A DNA stretch of 64,000 nucleotides. Origin: Caballeronia udeis. GTDB taxonomy: Bacteria; Pseudomonadota; Gammaproteobacteria; Burkholderiales; Burkholderiaceae. Below are positions 25,707-35,817 of this stretch, in pieces (position 1 is the stretch's first letter; every line of letters begins with the position of its first letter). Both the position numbers and the translations under genes were made by a program. The stretch is taken from assembly GCF_001544555.2 (NCBI RefSeq), contig NZ_FCOK02000009.1, positions 62,001 to 126,000 of the forward strand, given 5' to 3'. The notes beneath the pieces were generated by a model. It was not told the origin of the DNA, ran no database searches, and was given only the letters and a program-made list of their open reading frames with translations.

Positions 25707-28063
25707 TCCACCGCCTGCAACTTGGCCACCGCCAGCGCCAGCCACTTCTCGCCGTGGCGTTTGAAACGAACTTGTGCTTTTGCATCCGTGCCTGAGCCTT
25801 CCAGTGCGATCACCGTGCCCTCGCCAAATTTGTTGTGGAAGACGGGCTGACCAATCTTGAAACCGGTGTCGGCGGCACGCTGGTTGTTGGCGAACGCCGG
25901 CAGTGGCTTGCCTGCATCGGGATCGGCGTACGCGGCGCGTTCCTTGTCAGGCCGCGCGAACCAGTCGCGGCCCCAACCGGCGTTATCTGACCGGCCGCCC
26001 CAGCGTGCGCCCGCCTCCACCTTCGGCGTGAGCCACTTGAGCGAGCCTTCCGGGAGTTCATCGAAGAAACGGGAGCGAATGTTGTAGCGCGTCTGGCCAT
26101 GCAACATCCGGCTCTGCGCAAACGAAAGATACAGCCGCTCCTTCGCCCGCGTGATCGCCACATACGCCAGCCGCCGCTCCTCTTCGAGCCCATCGCTTTC
26201 CTGCGCGCTGTTCTCGTGCGGGAACAGCCCTTCCTCCAGACCAGTGATGAACACCGCCATGAATTCAAGGCCCTTGGCCGCATGCACCGTCATCAGTTGC
26301 ACCGCGTCCTGACCGGCTTGCGCCTGGTTGTCTCCTGCTTCAAGCGATGCGTGAGACAGGAAACCAGCCAGCGGCGTCATGGTGTCGGGATTTTGCGCGG
26401 GATCGGCGAGGCTTGGCCGGTCGAGCACGTCGACGGACGGATCGTCGGTCGCCAAGCCGATTTCCGGCGCGTTCGTCGCGCCCGGACGAAGCGGAATGGA
26501 ACGCGCGGGGGTATCAAGCCCGTAGCCCTCCTCCTGCACGAACGCCGCTGCGGCGTTCACCACTTCCTGCAAGTTCTCCAGCCGGTCCTGACCTTCGCGC
26601 TCGTTCTCGTAATGCGTGGCGAGACCGCTTGCGCGAACCACGTATTCCACGGTTTCCGGCAAGCTCATGTGCTGGGTCTCGGCGCGCATCCTGGCGATCA
26701 GTTGCGCGAACGCGCCGATGCTCGAACCCGCCTTGCCTGTCACATAGGGAACGGCAGCGGCCATCGAACAGTTGTACAGGCGGGCGGCGTCGGCCAGTTG
26801 CTCGATCGACCTTGCCCCTATCCCGCGCGTCGGAAAATTCACGACGCGGGCAAATGCGGTGTCGTCGTTCGGGTTGTCGATCAGGCGCAGATACGCCAGC
26901 GCGTGCTTCACTTCCTGGCGTTCGAAGAACCGCAAGCCGCCATACACGCGATACGCAATGCCCGCGTTCACCAGCGTGTGTTCGATGGTCCGCGACTGCG
27001 CGTTGCTTCTGTACAGGATGGCGATCTCGCCGCGCGCGGCGCCCGCATGGATCATCGCCTTGATCTCCTCGACGATCCACCCCGCCTCCTGCGTATCGGT
27101 CGCGGCTTCATAGACGCGCACGGGTTCGCCGTGGCCGGCGTCGGTACGGAGATTCTTGCCGAGCCGCCGCGAGTTCTTGGCGATCAGGAAGTTGGCGGTA
27201 TCGAGAATATGACCGTGCGAGCGATAGTTCTGCTCGAGCTTGATCATGTTGCGCACGTGGTACTCGCGCTCGAAGTCGTGCATGTTGCCGACGTTCGCGC
27301 CGCGAAATGCGTAGATGGACTGATCGTCGTCGCCGACCGCGAAGATGGCGTTGTGCTCGCCCGCCAGCATCTTCAGCCACGCGTACTGCAGCTTGTTCGT
27401 GTCCTGGAACTCGTCGACGAGGATGTTTCGAAAGCGCGCCTGATAATGCGCGCGCAGCGGTGGATTGTGCGCGAGCAATTCGTAGCAGCGCAGCAGCAGC
27501 TCGGGAAAATCGACGACACCCTCGCGCTGGCATTGCTGCTCGTAGGCCGCGTACAAGTCGACGAACTTCATGTTGAAGGAATCGGTCGCGTCGACGTCTT
27601 TCGGGCGCAGCCCTTGTTCCTTCGCGTTGTTGATGAAGTACTGGAGATTTTTTGCCGGATATTTTTCGTCGTCGATATTCAGGCCCTTCATCAGCCGTTT
27701 GATGGCTGACAACTGGTCGGACGTATCGAGGATCTGGAACGTCTGCGGCAGGCCCGCGTCGCGGAAATGTGCGCGCAGCATGCGGTTGCACAGGCCGTGG
27801 AACGTGCCGATCCACATGCCGCGGGTGTCGATCGGCATCATCGCGGTGAGGCGCGCCATCATTTCCTTGGCGGCCTTGTTCGTGAAGGTCACGGCGAGAA
27901 TGGTCGTGGGCGACGCCAATCCCTGCTGGATCAGCCAGGCGATACGTGTGATGAGTACGCGCGTCTTGCCGCTGCCCGCACCCGCGAGGATAAGCGCCGG
28001 CTCGTTCGGCAGCGTGACGGCGGCTAATTGTTCAGGGTTCAGATTGGCGAGCAGATCGGGCAT
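25703..28063 (-). CDS. uvrD: UvrD/PcrA-type 3'-5' DNA helicase
   Basis: 786-residue superfamily 1A helicase. Walker A is AGAGSGKTR at about 27-35, motif Ia TFTNKAAKEM, Walker B DEFQDTN, motif III GDDDQSIYAFRGA, motif IV EQNYRSHGHIL, motif V VHAAKGLEF and motif VI VAITRAKERL. It unwinds DNA in nucleotide-excision and mismatch repair. The C-terminal FHNKFGEGTVIALEG segment matches the UvrD/PcrA tail that binds RNA polymerase in family members. ATG 28063 follows GGGGGAG-like bases; the upstream open frame is not family sequence. Confidence 0.93.
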   Translation of the reverse strand: MPDLLANLNPEQLAAVTLPNEPALILAGAGSGKTRVLITRIAWLIQQGLASPTTILAVTFTNKAAKEMMARLTAMMPIDTRGMWIGTFHGLCNRMLRAHFRDAGLPQTFQILDTSDQLSAIKRLMKGLNIDDEKYPAKNLQYFINNAKEQGLRPKDVDATDSFNMKFVDLYAAYEQQCQREGVVDFPELLLRCYELLAHNPPLRAHYQARFRNILVDEFQDTNKLQYAWLKMLAGEHNAIFAVGDDDQSIYAFRGANVGNMHDFEREYHVRNMIKLEQNYRSHGHILDTANFLIAKNSRRLGKNLRTDAGHGEPVRVYEAATDTQEAGWIVEEIKAMIHAGAARGEIAILYRSNAQSRTIEHTLVNAGIAYRVYGGLRFFERQEVKHALAYLRLIDNPNDDTAFARVVNFPTRGIGARSIEQLADAARLYNCSMAAAVPYVTGKAGSSIGAFAQLIARMRAETQHMSLPETVEYVVRASGLATHYENEREGQDRLENLQEVVNAAAAFVQEEGYGLDTPARSIPLRPGATNAPEIGLATDDPSVDVLDRPSLADPAQNPDTMTPLAGFLSHASLEAGDNQAQAGQDAVQLMTVHAAKGLEFMAVFITGLEEGLFPHENSAQESDGLEEERRLAYVAITRAKERLYLSFAQSRMLHGQTRYNIRSRFFDELPEGSLKWLTPKVEAGARWGGRSDNAGWGRDWFARPDKERAAYADPDAGKPLPAFANNQRAADTGFKIGQPVFHNKFGEGTVIALEGSGTDAKAQVRFKRHGEKWLALAVAKLQAVE

Positions 28064-28303
28064 GGGGGAGTTTTCCGGTGGGACAGGTATTATAAATCGG
28101 CAGGGGAGTGGCCGTTGGCACTTGGGTTCGGGACAGGCTCGTTCGCTCCAGCTCTGCGGTATCCGCCCCAAGCGCCCGCCAGGACCCCGCCAAACACAAT
28201 CCCGCGCGCGAACGAAGAACCTTCCCGCTGACCCCGCCCTGTCTACGCCTTATAATTCCCCGACCTCCGCTTCTTTTACGCATTTTTCGGCAGATTCCAC
28301 CCC

Positions 28304-31186
28304 ATGAGTGACAACACGAGTGACAACACGCTTGCGAAGAGTTTCGAGCCCCAAAACATCGAGTCCCATTGGGGCCCGGAATGGGAAAAGCGCGGTTACG
28401 CCGCGCCGACCCTGATCGAAGGCAAAAAAGATTTCTCGATCCAGCTCCCGCCGCCGAACGTCACCGGCACGCTGCACATGGGTCACGCATTCAACCAGAC
28501 CATCATGGACAGCCTCACCCGCTACCACCGCATGCTCGGCGAAAACACGCTGTGGCTGCCTGGAACGGATCACGCGGGGATCGCCACGCAGATCGTGGTG
28601 GAACGGCAACTCGATGCACAAGGCGTGTCGCGCCTTGATCTCGGCCGCGAGGAATTCCTGAAACGCGTCTGGGAATGGAAACAGAAATCCGGCTCGACCA
28701 TCACGGGCCAGGTCCGCCGCCTGGGCGCGTCCATTGACTGGTCGCGAGAATATTTCACGATGGACGACAAAATGTCTCCCGTCGTGCTGGATGTGTTCGT
28801 CACGCTGTACAAGCAAGGCCTGATCTATCGCGGCAAACGGCTGGTGAACTGGGACCCGGTGCTGGGCACCGCCGTCTCGGACCTGGAAGTCGCCAGCGAA
28901 GAAGAAGCCGGCAGCCTCTGGCACATCCAGTATCCGCTGCCGGACGGCTCCGGCCACGTCACGGTCGCCACCACGCGCCCGGAAACCATGCTCGGCGACA
29001 CCGCCGTGATGGTCCATCCGGAGGACGAGCGTTACGCTCACCTGATCGGCAAGACGGTCATGCTGCCGTTATCGAACCGGGAAATCCCGGTGATCGCGGA
29101 CGATTACGTGGATCGCGAGTTCGGCACCGGCGTGGTCAAGGTCACGCCCGCGCACGACTTCAACGACTATCAGGTCGGCCTGCGCCACAAATTGCCGATG
29201 ATCGAAATCCTCACGCTCGACGCCAAGATCAACGACAACGCGCCGGAAAAGTATCGCGGCATGGACCGCTTCGACGCCCGCAAGCAGGTCGTGGCCGACC
29301 TCGAAGCGCTTGGCCTGCTGGAGTCCGTCAAGCCGCACGCGCTGATGGTGCCGCGCGGCGACCGCACGGGCGTGGTGATCGAGCCCATGCTGACCGACCA
29401 GTGGTTCGTCGCCATGAGCAAGCCGGCGCCGGAAGGCACGTTCCACCCGGGCAAATCGATCGCTGAAACGGCGCTCGACGTGGTGCGCAATGGTGAAATC
29501 AAGTTCGTCCCGGAAAACTGGTCGACGACCTATTACCAGTGGCTCGAAAACATCCAGGACTGGTGTATTTCGCGTCAACTCTGGTGGGGCCACCAGATTC
29601 CTGCCTGGTACGGCGATAACGGCGAAATCTTCGTGGCGAAGACCGAGGAAGAAGCCCGCGCGGAAGCCACGGAAAAAGGCTATACCGGCGCGCTCAAACG
29701 CGACGACGACGTGCTCGACACCTGGTTTTCATCGGCGCTCGTGCCGTTTTCATCGCTCGGCTGGCCGAACGAAACGCCCGAACTCAAGCACTTCCTGCCC
29801 TCCTCGGTCCTCGTGACGGGTTTCGACATCATCTTCTTCTGGGTCGCCCGGATGGTGATGATGACCACGCATTTCACCGGCAAGGTTCCTTTCGATACGG
29901 TCTACGTCCACGGTCTCGTGCGCGACGCGGAAGGCCAGAAGATGTCGAAGAGCAAGGGCAATACGCTCGATCCCATCGATATTGTCGACGGTATCGACCT
30001 GGAAACGCTTGTTTCCAAGCGGATTACCGGCCTGATGAACCCGAAGCAAGCCGAAAAAATCGAGAAAAAAACCCGCAAGGAGTTCCCGGACGGGATTCAG
30101 CCGTTCGGCACGGACGCCCTGCGTTTCACGATGGCGTCCATGGCAACGCTCGGTCGCAACGTGAATTTTGATCTGGCAAGGTGCGAGGGATATCGTAATT
30201 TTTGCAATAAGCTGTGGAATGCCACCCGCTTTGTCCTGATGAATACCGAAGGCCACGACTGTGGCTTCGGCAAACCGGAAGAGTGCGAGGCAGGCGATTG
30301 CGGACCCGGTGGATACCTCCACTTCTCGCCGGCGGACCGCTGGATCGTGTCGCTTTTGCAGCGCGTGGAAGCGGAGGTGGAGAAAGGTTTCGCCGACTAC
30401 CGTTTCGACAACGTGGCGAGCGCAATCTACAAATTCGTCTGGGACGAGTATTGCGACTGGTATCTGGAACTGGCCAAGGTGCAGATCCAGACCGGCGCAC
30501 CCGAGCAGCAGCGCGCTACGCGCCGCACCCTGCTGCGGGTGCTGGAAACGGTGCTGCGTCTCGCGCACCCGGTGATTCCGTTCATCACGGAAGCCTTGTG
30601 GCAGAAGGTAGCGCCGCTAACCGACCTCTATCCGCAAGCCGCCGAAGGCGGGCAAACCGCGTCTATCATGATTCAGCGCTACCCGGTCGCACAACCGTCT
30701 AAAATTGATGAATCGTCTGAACAGTGGGCAGCCGAACTGAAGGCCATCATCGATTCATGTCGTAATCTGCGCGGTGAGATGAATCTGTCGCCGGCGGTCA
30801 AGGTACCGCTGCTGGCAACAGGTGACGAAGCGCAGCTCAAGTCTTTTGCGCCCTATGTCCAGGCGCTGGCGCGTTTGTCGGAGGTGAAGATCATTGCCGA
30901 CGAATCCGCGCTCGACAAGGAGGCAAGTGGCGCGCCAGTTGCTATCGTAGGAACGAACAAGCTGGTGTTGAAGGTCGAAATCGACATTGCAGCGGAACGC
31001 GAACGGCTCACGAAGGAAGTGGATCGGCTGACGCAGGAAATCGCGAAGGCCCGTGTGAAGCTGGAAAACGAAAGTTTCGTGGCGCGCGCGCCCGCTGCGG
31101 TGGTGGAGCAGGAGCGCAAGCGGCTGGCGGAATTTGAATCGACTGCTGACAAGTTGAAAGCGCAGTTATCGCGGCTTCCTGCGTAA
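28304..31186 (+). CDS. valS: valine--tRNA ligase
   Basis: 960-residue class I aminoacyl-tRNA synthetase, full length. HIGH appears as HMGH at 58-61 in [17 protein letters not shown] is intact near residue 547 ([10 protein letters not shown]). The editing (CP1) domain is present ([19 protein letters not shown]), and the C-terminal coiled coil, a ValRS feature, covers about 890-960. It charges tRNA(Val). A single gene, divergent from uvrD. Confidence 0.97.
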   Translation: MSDNTSDNTLAKSFEPQNIESHWGPEWEKRGYAAPTLIEGKKDFSIQLPPPNVTGTLHMGHAFNQTIMDSLTRYHRMLGENTLWLPGTDHAGIATQIVVERQLDAQGVSRLDLGREEFLKRVWEWKQKSGSTITGQVRRLGASIDWSREYFTMDDKMSPVVLDVFVTLYKQGLIYRGKRLVNWDPVLGTAVSDLEVASEEEAGSLWHIQYPLPDGSGHVTVATTRPETMLGDTAVMVHPEDERYAHLIGKTVMLPLSNREIPVIADDYVDREFGTGVVKVTPAHDFNDYQVGLRHKLPMIEILTLDAKINDNAPEKYRGMDRFDARKQVVADLEALGLLESVKPHALMVPRGDRTGVVIEPMLTDQWFVAMSKPAPEGTFHPGKSIAETALDVVRNGEIKFVPENWSTTYYQWLENIQDWCISRQLWWGHQIPAWYGDNGEIFVAKTEEEARAEATEKGYTGALKRDDDVLDTWFSSALVPFSSLGWPNETPELKHFLPSSVLVTGFDIIFFWVARMVMMTTHFTGKVPFDTVYVHGLVRDAEGQKMSKSKGNTLDPIDIVDGIDLETLVSKRITGLMNPKQAEKIEKKTRKEFPDGIQPFGTDALRFTMASMATLGRNVNFDLARCEGYRNFCNKLWNATRFVLMNTEGHDCGFGKPEECEAGDCGPGGYLHFSPADRWIVSLLQRVEAEVEKGFADYRFDNVASAIYKFVWDEYCDWYLELAKVQIQTGAPEQQRATRRTLLRVLETVLRLAHPVIPFITEALWQKVAPLTDLYPQAAEGGQTASIMIQRYPVAQPSKIDESSEQWAAELKAIIDSCRNLRGEMNLSPAVKVPLLATGDEAQLKSFAPYVQALARLSEVKIIADESALDKEASGAPVAIVGTNKLVLKVEIDIAAERERLTKEVDRLTQEIAKARVKLENESFVARAPAAVVEQERKRLAEFESTADKLKAQLSRLPA

Positions 31187-31212
31187 GCGGCTTGTGCGGG
31201 TGGCCTGACAGC

Positions 31213-31243
31213 CCTTAGCCGGCCCAGGCGCGGTCGGCTAAGG
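31213..31243 (+). terminator. hairpin downstream of valS
   Basis: CCTTAGCCG (31213-31221) pairs with CGGCTAAGG (31235-31243); three inner pairs (one G-U) extend the stem to 12 bp around a 7-base loop. It lies 27 bases after the valS stop. There is no T-tract, so it may be a weak terminator or an mRNA 3'-end stabiliser. Confidence 0.45.
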
Positions 31244-31417
31244 CCTGAAATCAACCGATTGCTTGTTCCGCCTTATAGCAAAGTGCGTATTTGTGCTTGA
31301 AGAATTAATCTCGCCGCACTTTTTTATCAACGCATCAACCTGCATCATGGCATTTGCTTCCATGCCGACCGTTTCAGGCTTGACGTTTAAACACGATAAG
31401 AGGATCAGGGTCATCAA

Positions 31418-32299
31418 ATGCTAAAAGTTACGAAAGCGGTTTTCCCGGTTGCGGGTCTCGGTACCCGATTCCTCCCCGCGACCAAGGCCAGCCCGAAGGA
31501 AATGCTGCCCGTTGTCGACAAACCGCTGATCCAGTACGCGGTCGAAGAGGCCATGGCCGCCGGCATCACGGAGATGATCTTCGTGACGGGCCGCAGCAAA
31601 CGCGCAATCGAGGATCACTTCGACAAGTCGTACGAGATCGAAGCCGAACTGGAAGCCCGCGGCAAGCAAAAGCTGCTCGACCTCGTGCGCAGCATCAAAC
31701 CGAGCCACGTGGATTGTTTCTACGTGCGCCAGGCCGAAGCGCTCGGTCTCGGCCATGCCGTGCTGTGCGCGGAAAAGCTGGTGGGCGACAACCCGTTCGC
31801 CGTGATTCTCGCGGACGACTTGTTGTACGGCACGCCGCCGGTGATGACGCAGATGATCGAAGTCTTCGATCACTATCACAGCTCCGTGATCGGTGTGGAG
31901 GAGATCCCGGCTCAGGATTCCAAGTCGTACGGCGTGATCGACGGAAAAGAGTGGGAAGACAATATTTTCAAGCTGTCGGGCATTGTGGAAAAGCCGGAAC
32001 CAGAAGTTGCACCGTCGAATCTGGGTGTTGTGGGCCGGTATGTGCTCAAGCCGCGCATCTTCGATCACATTCGTGCCTTGAAGCCGGGCGCCGGTGGCGA
32101 ACTGCAACTGACGGACGCAATCCAGTCGTTGCTCGCCGACGAACAAGTGCTTGCGTACAAGTATCACGGCACCCGTTTCGATTGCGGCAGCAAGCTGGGC
32201 TATTTGAAGGCGACGGTGGAGTTCGCGTTGCGGCATCCGGAAGTGGCCAAGGATTTCCAGGAGTACCTGAATACGCGTTCGCCGCATCTGCTTGGCTAA
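31418..32299 (+). CDS. galU: UTP--glucose-1-phosphate uridylyltransferase
   Basis: 293-residue nucleotidyltransferase making UDP-glucose from UTP and glucose 1-phosphate, for polysaccharide synthesis. The signature GLGTRFLPATKASPKEMLPV (residues 10-29) is complete; VDKPLIQYAVEEA, ILADDLLYG and GIVEKPEP follow as in GalU. Length is normal. ATG 31418 is preceded by a 231-base gap after valS with its own promoter space. A bidirectional terminator follows. Confidence 0.96.
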   Translation: MLKVTKAVFPVAGLGTRFLPATKASPKEMLPVVDKPLIQYAVEEAMAAGITEMIFVTGRSKRAIEDHFDKSYEIEAELEARGKQKLLDLVRSIKPSHVDCFYVRQAEALGLGHAVLCAEKLVGDNPFAVILADDLLYGTPPVMTQMIEVFDHYHSSVIGVEEIPAQDSKSYGVIDGKEWEDNIFKLSGIVEKPEPEVAPSNLGVVGRYVLKPRIFDHIRALKPGAGGELQLTDAIQSLLADEQVLAYKYHGTRFDCGSKLGYLKATVEFALRHPEVAKDFQEYLNTRSPHLLG

Positions 32300-32351
32300 C
32301 CAGGCACCAAGCGCTGAACCATAAGCCGCCTGCACGCGGTTTGCGGCCGAA

Positions 32352-32385
32352 AAAAATGCCCATGGCTAAAACCATGGGCATTTTT
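32352..32385. terminator. bidirectional intrinsic terminator between galU and tusA-like gene
   Basis: ATGCCCATGG pairs with CCATGGGCAT around CTAAAA, flanked by an A-tract on the left and a T-tract on the right, so it works for galU (rightward) and for the tusA-like gene (leftward). Confidence 0.9.
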
Positions 32386-32401
32386 CATTGAGCGGTCCCG
32401 A

Positions 32402-32629
32402 TCAACGGCGCCGCATCAAAAACGTAAACACCTTGTCGTGCGACGTCGATTCCACCAGCTCATTGCCCGTCTGCTTCGAAAACGCGGCAAAGTCGCGTTG
32501 CGAACCCGGATCGGTCGCCAGCACTTTTAATATCTGACCGCTCTGCATATCGGCCAGCGCCTTCTTAGCCCGCAGGATGGGCAGCGGGCACGTGAGCCCG
32601 CGCGCATCGACTTCCTTGTGCACTTCCAT
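32402..32629 (-). CDS. TusA-like sulfurtransferase
   Basis: 75-residue protein of the TusA/SirA/YedF family. The CPxP motif reads CPLP with Cys14, the residue that carries the persulfide in TusA; GLTCPLPILRAKKAL is typical. Members relay sulfur to tRNA thiolation or other pathways in the cytoplasm. The genomic setting gives no clue to its specific partner. Start ATG 32629; convergent to galU. Confidence 0.9.
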   Translation of the reverse strand: MEVHKEVDARGLTCPLPILRAKKALADMQSGQILKVLATDPGSQRDFAAFSKQTGNELVESTSHDKVFTFLMRRR

Positions 32630-32696
32630 CAGATTGAGCCTTGTTCGAACCCGCTTATTGATTCCGCTTAATGAGGGTTCGATTTTACCCCAGTGC

Positions 32697-33716
32697 TTAA
32701 AAATTCACCGCCTGGCCTTTAGCCAGGGACTCCCGCATCGCAATACCAATGCGCGTGGCCTCGCGTGCATCGTCAAGCGTCAGACCCGTGGCCGGGCCTC
32801 CGGTCAGCGAGGCCACGAACACCTCCGCCTCATTCAGGAACGCTTGCTCGAAGCGCTCGAAGAAGGTCGGCACGCATTCATTGCGGATCCCGCCGGCATC
32901 GTAGATTTCTACTCGATTGGCCCGCGGATTGTGTCCCACCGACAACGCCCCGTTTGTTCCCACCACCTCCGTCTGCGTGTCGTGACCGTGGGCGCTGGTC
33001 CGCGATGCCTGGAATACCGCGAGCCGGCCGCCCTCGAATTCGCAAATGGAGACACCGTTGTCAATATCGCCGCATTCGGCCAGCCCTTCGTGGATCGCAA
33101 TCGTGCCGCTGGCGAACACTCGCGTCACGCGCGGATTGCCCAGCATCCAGCGCGCGAGATCGATGTCGTGGACGCTGCAATCGAGGAATAAACCGCCCGA
33201 CGTGGGCGCGAAACGGACGAAAAAGCCATCGGGATCGTTCTTGTCGACGGTCTGCGAACGGACCATGAACGGCCGGCCGATCGCACCTTGCTGGATCTTG
33301 TTGAAAGCGTCGCGATAACTGGCGTCGAAGCGGCGCACGAAACCGATCATCACCTGAAGATCCGGAAAACGCGCGCTTTCTTCAATCACGCGATCGCACT
33401 GCGCCAAGTCCAGCGACAACGGTTTTTCGCAGAACACATGCTTGCCTGCGCGCAACGCCGCAATGATCTGGTCAGGATGCAGCGAAGTCGGCGTGACGAG
33501 CCAGACCGCATCGAGCGATGTGTCTTTCAGCATGGCTTCGTAGTCGCTGTAGAGCGCGAGTTCGGGCAGGTTGGCGCCCGCCCATTCGCGCTCCGCTGCG
33601 ACCGGACTGCAAGCAGCCGCTAGCGTCGCGCCTGGCACGTGCCACGCCAGGTTACGTGCATGGCGCTGACCCAGCCGCCCCAATCCGACAATCCCAATCC
33701 GCACGGGCGCTTTCAT
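32697..33716 (-). CDS. iolG: inositol 2-dehydrogenase-like Gfo/Idh/MocA oxidoreductase (first copy)
   Basis: 339 residues. The NAD-binding motif GIVGLGRLGQRHARN is at the N-terminus, EKP (CEKPLSLDLAQ) near residue 97, and the C-terminal Idh/MocA domain carries DCSVHDIDLARWMLG. Inositol dehydrogenases oxidise myo-inositol to 2-keto-myo-inositol with NAD. It overlaps the second copy by ATGA, and both lie beside an RpiR regulator and opposite the iol operon. Having two copies suggests one acts on another inositol isomer or a related polyol. Confidence 0.85.
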   Translation of the reverse strand: MKAPVRIGIVGLGRLGQRHARNLAWHVPGATLAAACSPVAAEREWAGANLPELALYSDYEAMLKDTSLDAVWLVTPTSLHPDQIIAALRAGKHVFCEKPLSLDLAQCDRVIEESARFPDLQVMIGFVRRFDASYRDAFNKIQQGAIGRPFMVRSQTVDKNDPDGFFVRFAPTSGGLFLDCSVHDIDLARWMLGNPRVTRVFASGTIAIHEGLAECGDIDNGVSICEFEGGRLAVFQASRTSAHGHDTQTEVVGTNGALSVGHNPRANRVEIYDAGGIRNECVPTFFERFEQAFLNEAEVFVASLTGGPATGLTLDDAREATRIGIAMRESLAKGQAVNF

Positions 33717-34711
33717 GCTGCCCCCAGCTTGATGATCGTGCCTTCACGCCATGACCGCGTGGCCGCATCGGCGAGTTCCAGCGCCTTCAGGCCGTCCGCC
33801 ACCGTCGTGCGAACCGGCTTGCCTTCCTGGACGGCATCGAAGAAATGGGCGATTTCCAGCGCGTACGCGGCGCGGTAACGCTCGAGGAAAAATGCTTCCG
33901 GCACATCGTTCGATACAGCGGTCTTTGAATACGCAGTGACTTCCGTCGGGCGCACATTGCCGGCTTGCAGCATGCCTTGGCTGCCGAGCAGTTCGAAACG
34001 CTGGTCGTATCCGTACGCTGCACGCCGCGTTGTATTGATCTGGCACAAGCGGCCGCGTTTGGTGCGGATCGTGACAGCCGTCGAATCGATATCACCCGCC
34101 TCCGCAATCGCCGGGTCCGTCAGACAGCTTCCCGTGGCGTGCAGCGTGTCGGCTTCGTCGTCCAGCATCCAGCGGAAGATGTCGAAATCGTGGATCAGCA
34201 TGTCCTTGAAAATGCCGCCCGAATGCAAGATGTACTCCACCGGCGGCGCGCCCGGATCACGGCTCGTGATCACCAGCATTTCCGGATCGCCAATTTCACC
34301 CGCCTCCACACGCGCCTTCAATGCAGCAAAGGTCGGATCGAAGCGGCGCTGAAAACCGATCATGCAGACCACGCCGGCTTTCGCGACAGCGTCGGCGCAA
34401 GCACGCGCGCGCTCGAGCGTCAGGTCGACCGGCTTTTCGCAGAACACATGCTTCTTTTGCGCCGCCGACTTCAGGATCAGGTCGGCATGCGTGTCCGTGC
34501 TCGAACACACGACGGTCGCACCAATCGATGCATCGCCGAGCGCGCCTTCCACATCGGCCACTTGTGCACCGTGAAGCGCGGCCAGTGCGGCGGCGGCTTC
34601 CCTGTTGACGTCCACCACGTACTTCAGCCGCACACCCGGCTGTTTCGCCAGGTTCGCCGCGTGGATCTTGCCGATCCGCCCTGCTCCGAACACCGCCACA
34701 TCAATCGTCAT
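33713..34711 (-). CDS. iolG: inositol 2-dehydrogenase (second copy)
   Basis: 332 residues from ATG 34711 (GGGAGACAG upstream). The NAD motif is GAGRIGKIHAANLA, the catalytic EKP is in CEKPVDLT, and the substrate region reads LIHDFDIFRWMLDDEAD, close to characterised IolG enzymes (inositol to scyllo-inosose). A GTG two codons earlier is possible. It overlaps the RpiR gene by about 11 bases upstream and the other dehydrogenase by 4 bases downstream, so the three form one leftward operon. Confidence 0.9.
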   Translation of the reverse strand: MTIDVAVFGAGRIGKIHAANLAKQPGVRLKYVVDVNREAAAALAALHGAQVADVEGALGDASIGATVVCSSTDTHADLILKSAAQKKHVFCEKPVDLTLERARACADAVAKAGVVCMIGFQRRFDPTFAALKARVEAGEIGDPEMLVITSRDPGAPPVEYILHSGGIFKDMLIHDFDIFRWMLDDEADTLHATGSCLTDPAIAEAGDIDSTAVTIRTKRGRLCQINTTRRAAYGYDQRFELLGSQGMLQAGNVRPTEVTAYSKTAVSNDVPEAFFLERYRAAYALEIAHFFDAVQEGKPVRTTVADGLKALELADAATRSWREGTIIKLGAA

Positions 34712-35597
34712 AGCCACCTGTCTCCCTTGATTCTTCCACGTTCAGTTCAAGCCGGTACGCAAGCGCGATAAACAGCGCCTGGCACAGGCAGATCGTGCTC
34801 GTGAGCGAACGGAACGCGAACGCGCTGCCTTCCTTCACGAACAAATGCGCGCTCGCGTGACGCGCGAGCGGCGAAAGCTGGCCATCGGTAATTACCAGTG
34901 TCTTGGCGCCGTGATGCTGCGCGGCGCGCACGCAGTACTGCGTCTCCTTGCCATAAGGCGCGAAGCTGATCGCGATCACCACGTCGCCTTTCTTCACGCT
35001 GCGGATCTGCTCCCGATACATGCCGCCGAAACCGGACACCAGATGTACACGTTTCGCCGTGTGCTGCAACGCGTAGACGATATAACTCGCCACCGGGAAC
35101 GAGCGCCGCACGCCGACCACGTAGATGTTCTCGGCCTGTTCCAGCATCTTCACCGCGGCTTCGAACTGGATGTCGTCGAGACCCGCTTCGAGTTCCTCCA
35201 GCCCGCTCCGGCTTGCCGCAATGAATTCGCGCGCCACCGAGCCGCCCGACAACTTTCCCGGCTTTTCATCGATGAGTTTGCGGATGCGCTGCTGATAGCT
35301 CTGCGCGGAACCGTTCTGGCCCGTGTAGGCCTGCTTGAAGATTGCCTGGAGGTCGGAGAAGCCCGAGAAGCCGAAGCGCTGGGCAAAGCGCACGACCGCC
35401 GAAGGATGCACGCCGCACGCGCTGGCAATGTCTCCGGTGCGATCCATCATCACGTTGCTGCGGTGCTGTTCGATGTACGTCGCCACGCTTTTAAGCTGGC
35501 GCGGCAACGCGTCGTACGCCTCGGTGATCCGCTGCATCAGCTCGTCGACTGTCTGGATCTCGGCCGTCTCTTGGGGGTCTTGCGCGTCTTCCTGCAT
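34701..35597 (-). CDS. MurR/RpiR family regulator, probable inositol repressor
   Basis: 298 residues: an N-terminal RpiR-type HTH domain (about 20-95, with IASACGVHPSAVVRFAQRFG) and a SIS sugar-phosphate-binding domain (about 130-260, NIYVVGVRRSFPVASYI). In proteobacteria RpiR-type IolR proteins repress inositol genes and are released by a phosphorylated intermediate. It is the first gene of the leftward operon with two inositol dehydrogenases and is divergent from the transporter genes. A GGAA-N6-TTCC site is located 62 bases upstream. Confidence 0.88.
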   Translation of the reverse strand: MQEDAQDPQETAEIQTVDELMQRITEAYDALPRQLKSVATYIEQHRSNVMMDRTGDIASACGVHPSAVVRFAQRFGFSGFSDLQAIFKQAYTGQNGSAQSYQQRIRKLIDEKPGKLSGGSVAREFIAASRSGLEELEAGLDDIQFEAAVKMLEQAENIYVVGVRRSFPVASYIVYALQHTAKRVHLVSGFGGMYREQIRSVKKGDVVIAISFAPYGKETQYCVRAAQHHGAKTLVITDGQLSPLARHASAHLFVKEGSAFAFRSLTSTICLCQALFIALAYRLELNVEESRETGGYDD

Positions 35598-35658
35598 GCC
35601 GTGCTCGTCATTGTTCTGTCTTCGATGAAACCGATTATAGATATCCGGAGGAACAAAT

Positions 35659-35672
35659 GGAATTAATTTTCC
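35659..35672. promoter_or_regulatory. candidate IolR operator, GGAA-N6-TTCC
   Basis: GGAATTAATTTTCC is a GGAA-N6-TTCC inverted repeat (TGGAA/TTCCA when extended one base each side), located between the divergent RpiR and binding-protein genes. This pattern has been described for RpiR-type IolR regulators in proteobacteria; I cite it from memory. One copy only was found here. Confidence 0.55.
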
Positions 35673-35817
35673 AAACTTCGAATAGTTAAACTTCCTATTG
35701 CAGATCGATCAAACTTGTCCTAATCTTGGTCGTGAGCAAGGGGGCGTCAAACGGTCAAGCGCCGTATGCAAGACGCCGGATGCTCGTTCAGAACAACAAC
35801 CGTGATAGGTGGAGACA

